Source: Sphingobacterium sp.
GTDB taxonomy: Bacteria; Bacteroidota; Bacteroidia; Sphingobacteriales; Sphingobacteriaceae
Direction of reading: 5' to 3'
NCBI GenBank assembly: GCA_031286695.1
Contig: JAITTY010000010.1
Location: forward strand, 248,001 to 312,000
DNA length: 64,000 bases
The position numbers and the translations under genes are program-made. Positions 34,968-44,083 of the stretch are shown here, piece by piece (positions within the stretch are counted from its first letter, which is position 1; each line of letters starts with the position of its first letter). Below the pieces are notes generated by a model that made no database searches, was not told the DNA's origin, and saw only the letters and a program-made list of their open reading frames with translations.

Positions 34968-35202
34968 TAATTTTTGTTGTTTTACATGTTGATTTTGACA
35001 AGCGTTAGACAAATATGAATAACGAATAACACTTTTAAAATGTTGAATTTAATATGAGTTTGTGATTTCTGTCACGTGTAAAATAGGGATATGCTAATTA
35101 TCTGTAAATTATAACTTGATTTTTTTGTTTGAAAAGTCAATAGGAGGAATTTGGCTGTTTCCTAAAAACAGTCGTTTCATGGTCAATATATGGAATTCTA
35201 CA

Positions 35203-35233
35203 TTGCATAACCTACCAATTTTGAGTAAGTTTG
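35203..35233 (+). promoter_or_regulatory. Promoter of alaS
   Basis: TTG-N20-TAAGTTTG fits the Bacteroidota consensus exactly. The -7 box ends 21 nt before the alaS start codon, giving a short leader. Confidence 0.85.
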
Positions 35234-35254
35234 CACATATTTTTAGATAATTAA

Positions 35255-37870
35255 ATGACAAGTAGAGAAATTCGTCAAGCCTTTCTGGACTTTTTTAAAA
35301 GTAAAGGGCATCAGATAGTACCTTCAGCACCAGTAGTTGTAAAAAATGACCCTACATTAATGTTTACCAATGCGGGGATGAATCAATTCAAAGATCTGTT
35401 TCTTGGTGAAGCACCCATTAAATTTCCTCGTGTTGCTGATACGCAACGTTGTTTGCGGGTTTCGGGTAAGCATAACGATTTGGAAGAAGTAGGGATTGAT
35501 ACCTACCACCATACTTTGTTTGAGATGCTGGGAAATTGGAGCTTTGGTGATTACTTTAAGAAAGAAGCTATTGCTTGGGCCTGGGAACTATTGACAGAGG
35601 TGTATAAATTAGACAAAGATCGTTTATATGTAACTATTTTTGAAGGGGATGCGAAAGAAGGCTTAGAACGTGATATGGAAGCTTTTAATTTCTGGAAAGA
35701 ATGGATTGGTGAAGATCGGATTCTCCTTGGGAACAAGAAAGACAATTTCTGGGAAATGGGCGAGACGGGACCTTGTGGGCCTTGTTCGGAAATTCATTTC
35801 GATATGCGGAGTGCAGAAGAGCGTACACAGACTTCAGGACAAAGTTTGGTCAATGCGGACCATCCTCAGGTTATCGAAATCTGGAATCTTGTCTTCATGC
35901 AATTTAATCGCTTGAAAGACGGTTCACTTCAATCACTACCGGCCAAACATGTTGATACTGGAATGGGATTTGAACGTCTGGTCAGATGTATACAGGGAAA
36001 GACTTCCAACTATGACACAGATGTCTTTACGCCTACCATTGATTTTATTGCTGAGAAGTCAGGTATAAAATACGGTATAGATGAAAAGTCTGATATTGCC
36101 ATGCGGGTAGTGTCTGATCATATTCGTGCGGTTAGTTTTGCAATTTCCGATGGCCAACTGCCATCCAACAATAAAGCTGGCTACGTGATTCGTCGTATTT
36201 TACGTCGTGCGGTTCGTTATGCTTATACATTTTTAGGCTTTAAAGCTCCTTTTATCAATGAACTTGTACCCGTATTGGCAGCTCAGTTCGAAGGAGTATT
36301 TGACGAATTGATTCAACAGCAGGATTTTGTGCAGAAAGTAATCTTAGAAGAGGAAGTATCATTTCTAAGAACTCTGTCTACGGGCGTCCAACGTTTTGAA
36401 AATTATGTGGAGGACCACACCGTAATCAATGGCGATTTTGCTTTCGAATTATATGATACCTATGGATTCCCGATCGATTTGACGGAATTGTTAGCTCGTG
36501 AGAAGGGATTGACAGTTGATATGGAAGGTTTCAACCAAGCACTCCAAATTCAGAAAGATCGTTCCCGTGCTGCTACAGCTATAGATACAGGCGACTGGTT
36601 TGTGGTAAATGATGATGAGGGATTTGAATTTGTAGGCTATGATACGTTAACTGCCGTTACTGAGGTTGTGAAATACCGTAAAGTTGTTTCGAAAAATAAA
36701 GAACAATTTCAATTGGTGCTTTCTGTCAGTCCTTTTTATGCCGAAGGTGGTGGTCAGGTAGGCGACTCTGGAGAATTGGTTTCCGAAGAAACTGGAGAAA
36801 AGATTTATATCACAGATACGAAAAAAGAAAACGGTCTATTTGTGCATTTTACAAACAAATTGCCGCTGGAATTGAAAGGAACATTTGTTGCACAGGTCGA
36901 TAAAACCAAAAGAATCGATACGGAAAACAATCATTCGGCGACCCATTTATTACATGCTGCGCTAAAACAAGTATTAGGAAGCCATGTGAATCAAAAGGGA
37001 TCATTAGTCAACGCCGATATTTTGCGCTTTGATATCTCTCATTTTTCAAAAATGACAGAAGAAGAGATTAAACAGGTGGAAGATATTGTCAATGCCAAGA
37101 TTCGTGAAAATATTCCATTGAAGGAGGAACGAAATGTACCTTATCAACAAGCGTTGGATTCGGGTGTAACAGCTCTATTTGGTGAGAAATATGGTGATTT
37201 CGTTCGTGTAATCACCTTCGAAGATCAATATTCTAAAGAATTGTGTGGTGGTACACATGTTAAAGCAACGGGGCAAATAGGTTTTTTCAAAATTGTTTCT
37301 GAATCTGCTGTAGCAGCTGGTGTACGCCGTATAGAAGCGATTACTGGAACTCGTTCTGCTGCTGTTATCCGCGAGCATTTCGAATTGGTTCACCATCTCA
37401 AAGAGCTCATGAATAATCCAAAAGATTTTGTTTCTGCACTGGGTAAAATCATCGATGAGAATGGCGCTTTGAAAAAAGAAGTAGAGAAAAGTATTACTGA
37501 AAAATCCTTAGCGTTAAAGTCAGATCTGGAAGGGAAGATCCAACAGGTCGGCGAGATTAATTTCTTGTCCACAATCGTCGATCTACCGAGTGCAGAGGCG
37601 GTGAAAACCTTGGCTTATGCGGTAAAGGGGGCTGTTAATAACTTGTTTTTGGTGATCGGTGCTGAATTTGATGGTAAGCCAAGTTTGACCGTTGTCATTT
37701 CAGACGAATTGGCGAAAGAAAAAGGGTTGAACGCAAGTAATATTGTACGTGATTTGGCTAAGGATATCCAAGGTGGTGGCGGTGGTCAGCCGTTCTTCGC
37801 AACAGCTGGAGGTAAGAACCCAGCCGGATTAAAAGGTGCAATTGAGCGAGCAATAGATTTTTTGAAATAA
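35255..37870 (+). CDS. alaS: Alanyl-tRNA synthetase
   Basis: An 871-residue class II synthetase of normal length. It has the N-terminal catalytic domain (FLDFFKSKGHQIVPSAP, TFEMLGN-like FEMLGNWSFGDYF), the tRNA-recognition part, and an editing domain with zinc ligands H560 and H564 (HSATH) and C664 and H668 (CGGTH). The C-Ala domain carries the DHH-associated GGGGGQPFFATAGGK ending. It charges tRNA-Ala and clears mischarged Ser and Gly. The gene has its own promoter and terminator. Confidence 0.98.
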   Translation: MTSREIRQAFLDFFKSKGHQIVPSAPVVVKNDPTLMFTNAGMNQFKDLFLGEAPIKFPRVADTQRCLRVSGKHNDLEEVGIDTYHHTLFEMLGNWSFGDYFKKEAIAWAWELLTEVYKLDKDRLYVTIFEGDAKEGLERDMEAFNFWKEWIGEDRILLGNKKDNFWEMGETGPCGPCSEIHFDMRSAEERTQTSGQSLVNADHPQVIEIWNLVFMQFNRLKDGSLQSLPAKHVDTGMGFERLVRCIQGKTSNYDTDVFTPTIDFIAEKSGIKYGIDEKSDIAMRVVSDHIRAVSFAISDGQLPSNNKAGYVIRRILRRAVRYAYTFLGFKAPFINELVPVLAAQFEGVFDELIQQQDFVQKVILEEEVSFLRTLSTGVQRFENYVEDHTVINGDFAFELYDTYGFPIDLTELLAREKGLTVDMEGFNQALQIQKDRSRAATAIDTGDWFVVNDDEGFEFVGYDTLTAVTEVVKYRKVVSKNKEQFQLVLSVSPFYAEGGGQVGDSGELVSEETGEKIYITDTKKENGLFVHFTNKLPLELKGTFVAQVDKTKRIDTENNHSATHLLHAALKQVLGSHVNQKGSLVNADILRFDISHFSKMTEEEIKQVEDIVNAKIRENIPLKEERNVPYQQALDSGVTALFGEKYGDFVRVITFEDQYSKELCGGTHVKATGQIGFFKIVSESAVAAGVRRIEAITGTRSAAVIREHFELVHHLKELMNNPKDFVSALGKIIDENGALKKEVEKSITEKSLALKSDLEGKIQQVGEINFLSTIVDLPSAEAVKTLAYAVKGAVNNLFLVIGAEFDGKPSLTVVISDELAKEKGLNASNIVRDLAKDIQGGGGGQPFFATAGGKNPAGLKGAIERAIDFLK

Positions 37871-37954
37871 ATTTTAGGGGTAGTTGAAACAGCTACTTAG
37901 CTAAACTAGGATGTAAATAAATGATTTTATTTCCTAAATATACAATACGAAGCC

Positions 37955-38008
37955 ATCAGATTTATTCGACTTCTTCCTTGGAAGATCCGAATAAATCTGA
38001 TCGTTTTT
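37955..38008 (+). terminator. Terminator after alaS
   Basis: A perfect 14-bp outer stem (ATCAGATTTATTCG / CGAATAAATCTGAT) with a further inner stem (TCTTCC / GGAAGA) ends in TCGTTTTT. It lies about 85 nt after the alaS stop codon. Confidence 0.85.
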
Positions 38009-38102
38009 ACGATTCTTTAAGCTGTGACATGTAGCGTGAATCAAACAGAGCAAAGCCATTTGCGTAATTGGGAATAGGTAATTAACAAATAAAAATAAAC
38101 GG

Positions 38103-39200
38103 ATGAAAAAGGCAGTTTTTTTAGCAGTAGGGATCGTTGGTTTGATGATGGGTTGCCAAAATAAGGAGCAGTTTACCATCGCTGGCAATGTTGATAATCC
38201 TGGCAATGTCAAAGTTATTTCGTTGTATGAAGGAGATACAAAACTGGACTCTATGTTTTTTGGCGATAACAATAAATTTCAGTTTGTCCGTCCCGCCAGC
38301 CAATCCAGATTGCTGTCTTTGCGCGTCGGGAAAAATCGTTACGATTTGATTGCTTCTCCAGGGGAGACGATTACATTTAAAACAGATTTGCATAAGGATG
38401 TCAATGATTACCAGGTTGAAGGTTCTGAATTGTCAAAAACTATACAGCCTTTTGCCAAAGAGCGAAATTATCGCGATTATGTGCAGGATTCATTGCAGAC
38501 AGTATTTTCTAAGTTAACAGCAAATTCTACAGCCAATGAGATTGAAAAGATTCGTGCTGAATATAAAGCGAAGTTTGCAGAGGAATTGCGTTCTTATACA
38601 AAAAAAGCAGTTGATTTTTCAGATAAACACAATGATTTAGCTGGATTTTATGCAATCTCTACCTTAGACCCGGAAGTGGCGGAAAGTGAAATTATTGCTT
38701 ATGCGGACAAAATCAAAGATAAATTCACGGAGAACAGATATGTGACTCAGTTTAAAGAGGAGACCCAAAAGCTGAAAAAAATGGCAATTGGGCAACCTGC
38801 TCCAGAGCTGACTTCTTTTACACCATCAAACAAAGAAGTGAAATTGTCGAGTTTTAAAGGGAAATATACGCTAGTTGATTTTTGGGCTTCATGGTGTATG
38901 CCGTGTCGTCAGGAAAACCCTAATCTCGTTAGATTGTACAATACTTATCATGGTAAAGGCTTTGATATACTCTCCGTTTCATTTGATGATAATCCTGGTT
39001 CATGGATGCGTGCTATCGAAGATGATAAGCTAACTTGGACACATGTATCTGATTTGAAAGCATGGAGCTCGCCAGTGGTCATCGATTACCGGGTGAAAGC
39101 CTTGCCTACGTCTTATATACTTGATCCAAACGGTATTATTATCGCGAAGAACCTCCGTGGTGAAGAGCTAGAAGCATTTTTAAAGAAAACAATTAAGTAA
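38103..39200 (+). CDS. TlpA-like thiol:disulfide oxidoreductase lipoprotein (DUF4369)
   Basis: A 365-residue lipoprotein (lipobox LMMGC, lipid on C18). Residues about 25-110 fit the DUF4369 domain that often precedes TlpA domains in this phylum, followed by a helical linker. The C-terminal thioredoxin fold (about 230-365) contains WASWCMPC with C265 and C268, and the cis-proline region KALPTSYIL. It should reduce or exchange disulfides on the periplasmic side, for example in cytochrome maturation or stress repair. It stands alone between alaS and the response regulator. Confidence 0.9.
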   Translation: MKKAVFLAVGIVGLMMGCQNKEQFTIAGNVDNPGNVKVISLYEGDTKLDSMFFGDNNKFQFVRPASQSRLLSLRVGKNRYDLIASPGETITFKTDLHKDVNDYQVEGSELSKTIQPFAKERNYRDYVQDSLQTVFSKLTANSTANEIEKIRAEYKAKFAEELRSYTKKAVDFSDKHNDLAGFYAISTLDPEVAESEIIAYADKIKDKFTENRYVTQFKEETQKLKKMAIGQPAPELTSFTPSNKEVKLSSFKGKYTLVDFWASWCMPCRQENPNLVRLYNTYHGKGFDILSVSFDDNPGSWMRAIEDDKLTWTHVSDLKAWSSPVVIDYRVKALPTSYILDPNGIIIAKNLRGEELEAFLKKTIK

Positions 39201-39303
39201 TCAAGGTGTTATTGTTAAATATTATATTACTTAATAATTTGGTAACATTAGGTTAACTGATTGTTATCATTTTGTTTATAATTTAGCAAAAAAAATAAGA
39301 CAA

Positions 39304-39999
39304 ATGAGTTCTTCGAAACAAAAGATTTTAATTGTTGATGACGAAAAGGATATCTTGGATTTAATTGCATTCAACTTAAATCGTGAAGGTTATCAGGTCT
39401 CTACAGCACAAAATGGAGAAGAGGCAATCAACGTTGCCAAACAAGTGAATCCGGACCTGATTATCTTGGATGTGATGATGCCAAAGATGGACGGAATTGA
39501 AGCTTGCCGAATCATGCGTGCAATGCCTGAATTCAAAAGTACATTCATGGTGTTTTTGACTGCAAGAAGTGAGGAGTATTCGGAGATCGCAGGGTTTCAT
39601 GTCGGTGCAGACGATTATATTGCAAAGCCAATTAAGCCCCGTGCCCTGATGAGCCGCATCAATGCTATTTTAAGAAGAAATGCTTCTGAAGAGTCTGATG
39701 CTTCTGTTCAGGATAAAATTGAAATTGCCGATTTGGTCATTGATAGAGACTCTTTCTTAGTTTACAAAGGAGAACAAAAGATCGTTCTTGCGAAAAAGGA
39801 ATTTGAGTTATTGTATCTATTAGCATCTAAACCTAACAAGGTGTTTACACGCGAACAGATCTTAAAAAGTATATGGGAAGATTCTGTAGTGGTAACCAAT
39901 CGTACAATTGACGTCCATATTCGCAAGCTTCGTGAAAAGATAGGCGACGATTATGTGACCACTGTAAAAGGAGTGGGATACAAATTTGATAAAGAATAA
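39304..39999 (+). CDS. OmpR/PhoB-family response regulator
   Basis: A 231-residue two-domain regulator. The receiver domain has the acidic pair D12/D13, phosphoacceptor D56 (LDVMMP), T86 and K108; the C-terminal winged helix (about 132-231) ends with RTIDVHIRKLREKIGDDYVT. It should be phosphorylated by a sensor kinase and bind direct repeats at promoters. No kinase gene is adjacent on either side, which is unusual because such pairs are normally neighbours; the kinase must lie elsewhere. PhoB-like or RprY-like identity cannot be told from the sequence alone. Confidence 0.92.
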   Translation: MSSSKQKILIVDDEKDILDLIAFNLNREGYQVSTAQNGEEAINVAKQVNPDLIILDVMMPKMDGIEACRIMRAMPEFKSTFMVFLTARSEEYSEIAGFHVGADDYIAKPIKPRALMSRINAILRRNASEESDASVQDKIEIADLVIDRDSFLVYKGEQKIVLAKKEFELLYLLASKPNKVFTREQILKSIWEDSVVVTNRTIDVHIRKLREKIGDDYVTTVKGVGYKFDKE

Positions 40000-40025
40000 A
40001 AAAAGAGGCCTTGGCCTCTTTTTTT
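39998..40025 (+). terminator. Terminator after the response regulator
   Basis: An AGAGGC / GCCTCT stem with loop CTTG is followed by a run of seven T residues and begins at the regulator's stop codon. Confidence 0.85.
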
Positions 40026-40162
40026 ATGGAAGTGTTCGTTTCTATTGCCCAAACAAGAATCTTCAATTTTCTTTTAGCGTTGTGGGGACTTGCAAAATCA
40101 TTCCAGTTTTATTGGTATTCGATTTTCCGCACTCAGATGCAGCAACTCTTTCTTGAGATAAC

Positions 40163-40193
40163 TTGTGATCACCACAACAAATCTTTACTTTTG
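40163..40193 (+). promoter_or_regulatory. Promoter of the pyrC-ldcA-M14 operon
   Basis: TTG-N20-TACTTTTG matches the Bacteroidota consensus. The -7 box ends 26 nt before the pyrC start codon. Confidence 0.8.
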
Positions 40194-40219
40194 ACCTAAA
40201 GCAAAGTAAAAATTTCAAC

Positions 40220-41557
40220 ATGTCATCTATTCTTATAAAATCTGCACAACTTGTCAATGAAGGTAAAGTTGAGGTTGCTGACGTATATATCAGCAATGGG
40301 CGAATCGAAATGATTGCTCAGGAAATAAACCATCCTGCTGATCAGGAAATCAATGCTGAGGGGCTACATTTATTACCCGGGCTAATTGATGATCAGGTTC
40401 ACTTTAGAGAACCCGGATTAACTTATAAAGCGGATATATGGCATGAGAGCCGCGCCGCAGTTGCCGGTGGGACAACCTCCTTCATGGAAATGCCCAATAC
40501 TGTTCCTAATACGTTGACCCAGCAATTGCTTCAAGATAAATATGATATTGCAGCAAAAAATGCGTTGGCCAATTACTCATTCTTTATGGGGGCAGCTAAT
40601 GATAATCTCGAAGAGGTGCTTAAGACGAATCCGAGAGATGTCTGTGGTATAAAAGTTTTTATGGGTTCTTCTACGGGCAATATGTTGGTGGATAACGAAA
40701 AAGCGTTGGAGGGGATCTTTGCGAATGCGCCCACGTTAGTAGCTACACATTGTGAAGATGAGGCGACAATAAAGGCCAATCTGGCTCTATTTAAAGAAAA
40801 ATATGGTGAAGATGGATTGAAAATTGAGATGCATCCATTGATTCGTTCAGAGGAAGCTTGCTATTTATCCTCGTCGAAAGCTGTCGAACTGGCAAAAAAA
40901 CACAATACACGCTTGCATATCCTTCATATATCAACCGCCAAAGAAATTGCACTATTTAGTAATGATATTCCACTAAAGGATAAAAAAATAACTGCTGAAG
41001 CTTGTATTCATCACCTTTGGTTTTCTGATCAGGATTATGCCTCAAAAGGTAATTTTATCAAATGGAATCCTGCGGTAAAAACAGCCAATGACCGCGACCA
41101 AATTCTAAAAGCTTTACTGGATGGACATATCGATGTGATAGCGACAGATCACGCTCCGCACACAATGGAGGAAAAATCTCAGCCCTATGCTTCAGCACCA
41201 AGCGGAGGACCTCTTGTACAGCATGCATTGCAAGCCTTGTTAGATATGGTCAAAGCAGGAAAAATGACCTTAGAGCAATTGGTCCAAAAATCTGCACACA
41301 ATACCGCTACATTGTTCCAGATTGAAGATAGAGGTTACATCCGTGAGGGATATTGGGCAGATCTAGTGTTGGTTGATCTCAATAAACCTTACACGGTATC
41401 GAAAGCTAATATTCTGTCTAAATGTGGCTGGTCGCCATTTGAAGGACATACATTTAGTTCAACTATTGCACATACGATTGTATCCGGCAAACTTGCTTTC
41501 TCTGATGGTCAGCTCATTGAAAAAGGAGTTGGTGAACGTCTGTTGTTCAACCGATAG
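40220..41557 (+). CDS. pyrC: Dihydroorotase (class I amidohydrolase)
   Basis: A 445-residue amidohydrolase. Dihydroorotase landmarks are DDQVHFREPGLTYKADI, MPNTVPNT, KVFMGSSTGNML, THCEDE, HILHISTAKE and ATDHAPHTMEEK. It should close carbamoyl aspartate to dihydroorotate in pyrimidine synthesis. The usual metal-binding HxH at the first strand reads Q59-V-H61 here, so one histidine ligand is replaced by Gln; I believe this variant occurs in other Bacteroidota. It is the first gene of an operon whose later members are peptidoglycan-peptide enzymes, with a 9-bp gap to the next gene. Confidence 0.85.
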   Translation: MSSILIKSAQLVNEGKVEVADVYISNGRIEMIAQEINHPADQEINAEGLHLLPGLIDDQVHFREPGLTYKADIWHESRAAVAGGTTSFMEMPNTVPNTLTQQLLQDKYDIAAKNALANYSFFMGAANDNLEEVLKTNPRDVCGIKVFMGSSTGNMLVDNEKALEGIFANAPTLVATHCEDEATIKANLALFKEKYGEDGLKIEMHPLIRSEEACYLSSSKAVELAKKHNTRLHILHISTAKEIALFSNDIPLKDKKITAEACIHHLWFSDQDYASKGNFIKWNPAVKTANDRDQILKALLDGHIDVIATDHAPHTMEEKSQPYASAPSGGPLVQHALQALLDMVKAGKMTLEQLVQKSAHNTATLFQIEDRGYIREGYWADLVLVDLNKPYTVSKANILSKCGWSPFEGHTFSSTIAHTIVSGKLAFSDGQLIEKGVGERLLFNR

Positions 41558-41566
41558 AATTTAGCG

Positions 41567-42622
41567 ATGGAGAAGAGGGACTTTATAAAATCGATCGCTT
41601 TAGGAGCATTATCTATTCCTGTGTTGGGGATGGGAAAGCCAGATGCAGGTACTGGCGCATTGTATGGTCAAGCCGCATTACTTGCCCGGAAATTAAAGCT
41701 GGGCGATACAATTGGTTTAATAACCCCCGCAGGCGTATTGGATGATGAAGAATCAATTAGCATAGCGCGTGAAATATTCGAGACACTAGGTTTTAAAGTA
41801 AAAGAAGGTAAACATATACGCAGTCGCTACGGTAATCTGGCAGGTACAGATCAAGAGCGTATTGCTGACATACACGATATGTTTTCCGATGCGACGGTCA
41901 AAGCGATTGTCTGTATCAGAGGGGGATCCGGTACATCACGCCTTTTGGATCGATTAGATTATAAACTGATTTCCAATAATCCGAAAATTCTATTGGGGTA
42001 TTCAGATATAACGGCGTTGATCTTGGCGCTATATGCCAAAACAGGACTGATTACTTTTCATGGTGCTGTAGGTATCAGTACCTGGACCAAAAAGCTTGCT
42101 GAGGCCTTCAATGCCCAGTTCATAGCCAATCAACCGGCAATATTTGAAAATCCAAAGTCGAAAGGTGATAGTATTGTACAGACAAAGGACCGTATTGCAA
42201 CCATTCATCCCGGTACAACCGAAGGAATATTGCTGGGCGGAAATATGACCGTATTGACCGGATTATGTGGTTCGTCCTATCTGCCAGACTTCAAAGATAA
42301 AATTCTTTTCATAGAAGAGGTAGACGAAGATATGGAACGTGTGGACCGGATGTTCTGCCAGTTAAAAAATGCGGGTATATTGGGAGCAATTAAAGGATTT
42401 ATTTTTGGTAAGTGTACCAATTGCAAACCGTCTAGTGGGTATGGATCTGTAACGCTTGACCAGCTCTTCAACGACTATATTAAACCTTTGAAAATACCAG
42501 CTTATACGGGAGCTATTATAGGGCATATAGCCGAACAATTTATCTTGCCTGTAGGTGCAAAAGTTCGTATCGATGCCTCTCAGGGGACAATCACCTTATT
42601 GGAGCCTGTATTAAAAGACTAA
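41567..42622 (+). CDS. ldcA: LD-carboxypeptidase (peptidase S66)
   Basis: A 351-residue serine peptidase. The S66 Ser-Glu-His set is visible: S146 in LLGYSDITAL, a Glu in LFIEEVDED (E250) and H320 in IGHIAEQFILPVG. The family removes the terminal D-amino acid from L,D-linked murein tetrapeptides. The N-terminus (MEKRDFIKSIALGALSIPVLG) looks like a degenerate Tat signal with Lys-Arg in place of Arg-Arg, so export is possible but uncertain. B. subtilis YkfA is a homologous family member. The gene sits 9 bp after pyrC and 1 bp before an M14 peptidase gene. Confidence 0.88.
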   Translation: MEKRDFIKSIALGALSIPVLGMGKPDAGTGALYGQAALLARKLKLGDTIGLITPAGVLDDEESISIAREIFETLGFKVKEGKHIRSRYGNLAGTDQERIADIHDMFSDATVKAIVCIRGGSGTSRLLDRLDYKLISNNPKILLGYSDITALILALYAKTGLITFHGAVGISTWTKKLAEAFNAQFIANQPAIFENPKSKGDSIVQTKDRIATIHPGTTEGILLGGNMTVLTGLCGSSYLPDFKDKILFIEEVDEDMERVDRMFCQLKNAGILGAIKGFIFGKCTNCKPSSGYGSVTLDQLFNDYIKPLKIPAYTGAIIGHIAEQFILPVGAKVRIDASQGTITLLEPVLKD

Positions 42623-42623
42623 T

Positions 42624-44027
42624 ATGAAATTAATAAAAGATGATTTAATCAAAGCCTTTTCTTTGTATGAAGAAAAGGCTTTGATGCATAGAAGATTTAA
42701 ACATGCCGATATTTTACCGCTATTGGAAAATGTCCGAAGCTCTGGACGTCTTTCGATAACAGAGATTGGCAAGTCAACTGAAAACCGTTCGATCTGTCGC
42801 TTACAATATGGTCAAGGGCCAATCAAAATACTTTTATGGTCACAGATGCATGGTGATGAGCCTACGGCGACAATGGCATTATTTGATCTGTTTAATTTCT
42901 TTGGAGGGGAAGATGATGGGTTTGATGCGTTTAGAAATGAGATAGCATCAAAATTGACCCTATATTTTATTCCGATGCTAAACCCTGATGGTACCGAACG
43001 ATTTCAACGTAGGACAGCAATGGATGTGGATATGAACAGAGATGCTCGGGCTACTGCAACTGTAGAGGGAGCCCTATTGAAGGAGCAAGCCATGTTGTTA
43101 AAACCTGATTTTGCCTTTAACCTGCACAATCAAAACAATTATTACAATATTCCCGGGACAAATACGCCAGTGACGATTTCCTTATTAGCTCCTGCCTATG
43201 ATTATGCAAGGAGTATCAATGAAACAAGGGCCGATGCTATGCGTGTCATCGTGGGAATAAATAAGATACTTCAGGAATTTGTTCCAAATGCAGTAGCGAA
43301 GTACGACGATGAGCATACGCCACGGGGATTTGGCGATAATTTTCAAAAATGGGGCGCCAGGACGATTTTAATTGAATCGGGAGCTTATGTCGGCGATCCT
43401 GAGAAAATGATGGTGAGAAAATGCAATTTCGTCGCGCTTTTAAAATCATTTGAAGAGATTGCTCGTCAATCTTTTGTGTCATATTCTCTTGTCGATTATG
43501 AGGCAATACCATTCAATGATGAAAAGCTCCATGACGTATTGCTGAGAAATTTGACTATTGAGCAGAATGGAGCCCAAATTGTTGTTGATATTGCCATCCG
43601 ACAAAATGAAAAGACGATAGGGTCTGACTATTGTGTAGCGGGGGTAGTCGAGGATATTGGCGATCTGCAGGATTTTTATGGATATCAGGATCTGGATGTT
43701 TCGGGACTTAAGTTTATTCCCGCTAAGAAATATGATAATATACTTCTTATCGATCAATTAGATCACAACCTTATTCAGAATCTATTGCGCAAAGGAATAA
43801 CTACGGTTCATATTAGGGATGGCGAAGCTGCTGGGAAATTGCATCAGTTTCCGATTAATATCGTATCTAGTGAAAGTTTCTTGTCTGAGGGACTGCCTAA
43901 ACTCGGTTCTATGGCAAATTTTTTTATTGGTACGGACGAAAACATAAGGTATGCCATCGTTAATGGTTATGTCCTAGATCTTACTGTTGCTAATCAGGAT
44001 CTGCATTATAAAAATAGTGTCTATTAG
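42624..44027 (+). CDS. M14-family zinc carboxypeptidase/amidase
   Basis: A 467-residue protein without signal peptide, so cytoplasmic. The zinc ligands H76 and E79 (SQMHGDEPT) and H168 (FNLHNQN), the substrate-binding NPDG and NRD, and the catalytic E251 (LIESGAY) are all present, so the catalytic domain is intact. The last 200 residues form an extra domain of unknown role that is absent from simple carboxypeptidases. E. coli MpaA, a related M14 enzyme, releases diaminopimelate from murein tripeptide, and the neighbours here suggest a like role. It begins 1 bp after the LD-carboxypeptidase stop, so translation is likely coupled. Confidence 0.8.
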   Translation: MKLIKDDLIKAFSLYEEKALMHRRFKHADILPLLENVRSSGRLSITEIGKSTENRSICRLQYGQGPIKILLWSQMHGDEPTATMALFDLFNFFGGEDDGFDAFRNEIASKLTLYFIPMLNPDGTERFQRRTAMDVDMNRDARATATVEGALLKEQAMLLKPDFAFNLHNQNNYYNIPGTNTPVTISLLAPAYDYARSINETRADAMRVIVGINKILQEFVPNAVAKYDDEHTPRGFGDNFQKWGARTILIESGAYVGDPEKMMVRKCNFVALLKSFEEIARQSFVSYSLVDYEAIPFNDEKLHDVLLRNLTIEQNGAQIVVDIAIRQNEKTIGSDYCVAGVVEDIGDLQDFYGYQDLDVSGLKFIPAKKYDNILLIDQLDHNLIQNLLRKGITTVHIRDGEAAGKLHQFPINIVSSESFLSEGLPKLGSMANFFIGTDENIRYAIVNGYVLDLTVANQDLHYKNSVY

Positions 44028-44040
44028 CGGTTCAATAAAC

Positions 44041-44076
44041 AACAAAAAAGGTCATTCTAGAATGACCTTTTTTGTT
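44041..44076. terminator. Bidirectional terminator between M14 peptidase and SusD genes
   Basis: A perfect 36-bp palindrome folds to a 16-bp stem (arms 44041-44056 and 44061-44076, core AAAAAAGGTCATT) with loop CTAG. T-runs occur on both strands, so it ends both convergent operons. Confidence 0.95.
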
Positions 44077-44083
44077 TTGATAA

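Larger units (their letters stand above)
34833..35254. other. Divergent intergenic region between usp operon and alaS
   Basis: This 422-bp AT-rich region contains the usp promoter with its palindrome at one end and the alaS promoter at the other. Between them are GTCACGTG-like and other short palindromes but no gene. A small inverted repeat (GGCTGTTT / AAACAGTC) at about 35152-35173 precedes alaS. Confidence 0.6.
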
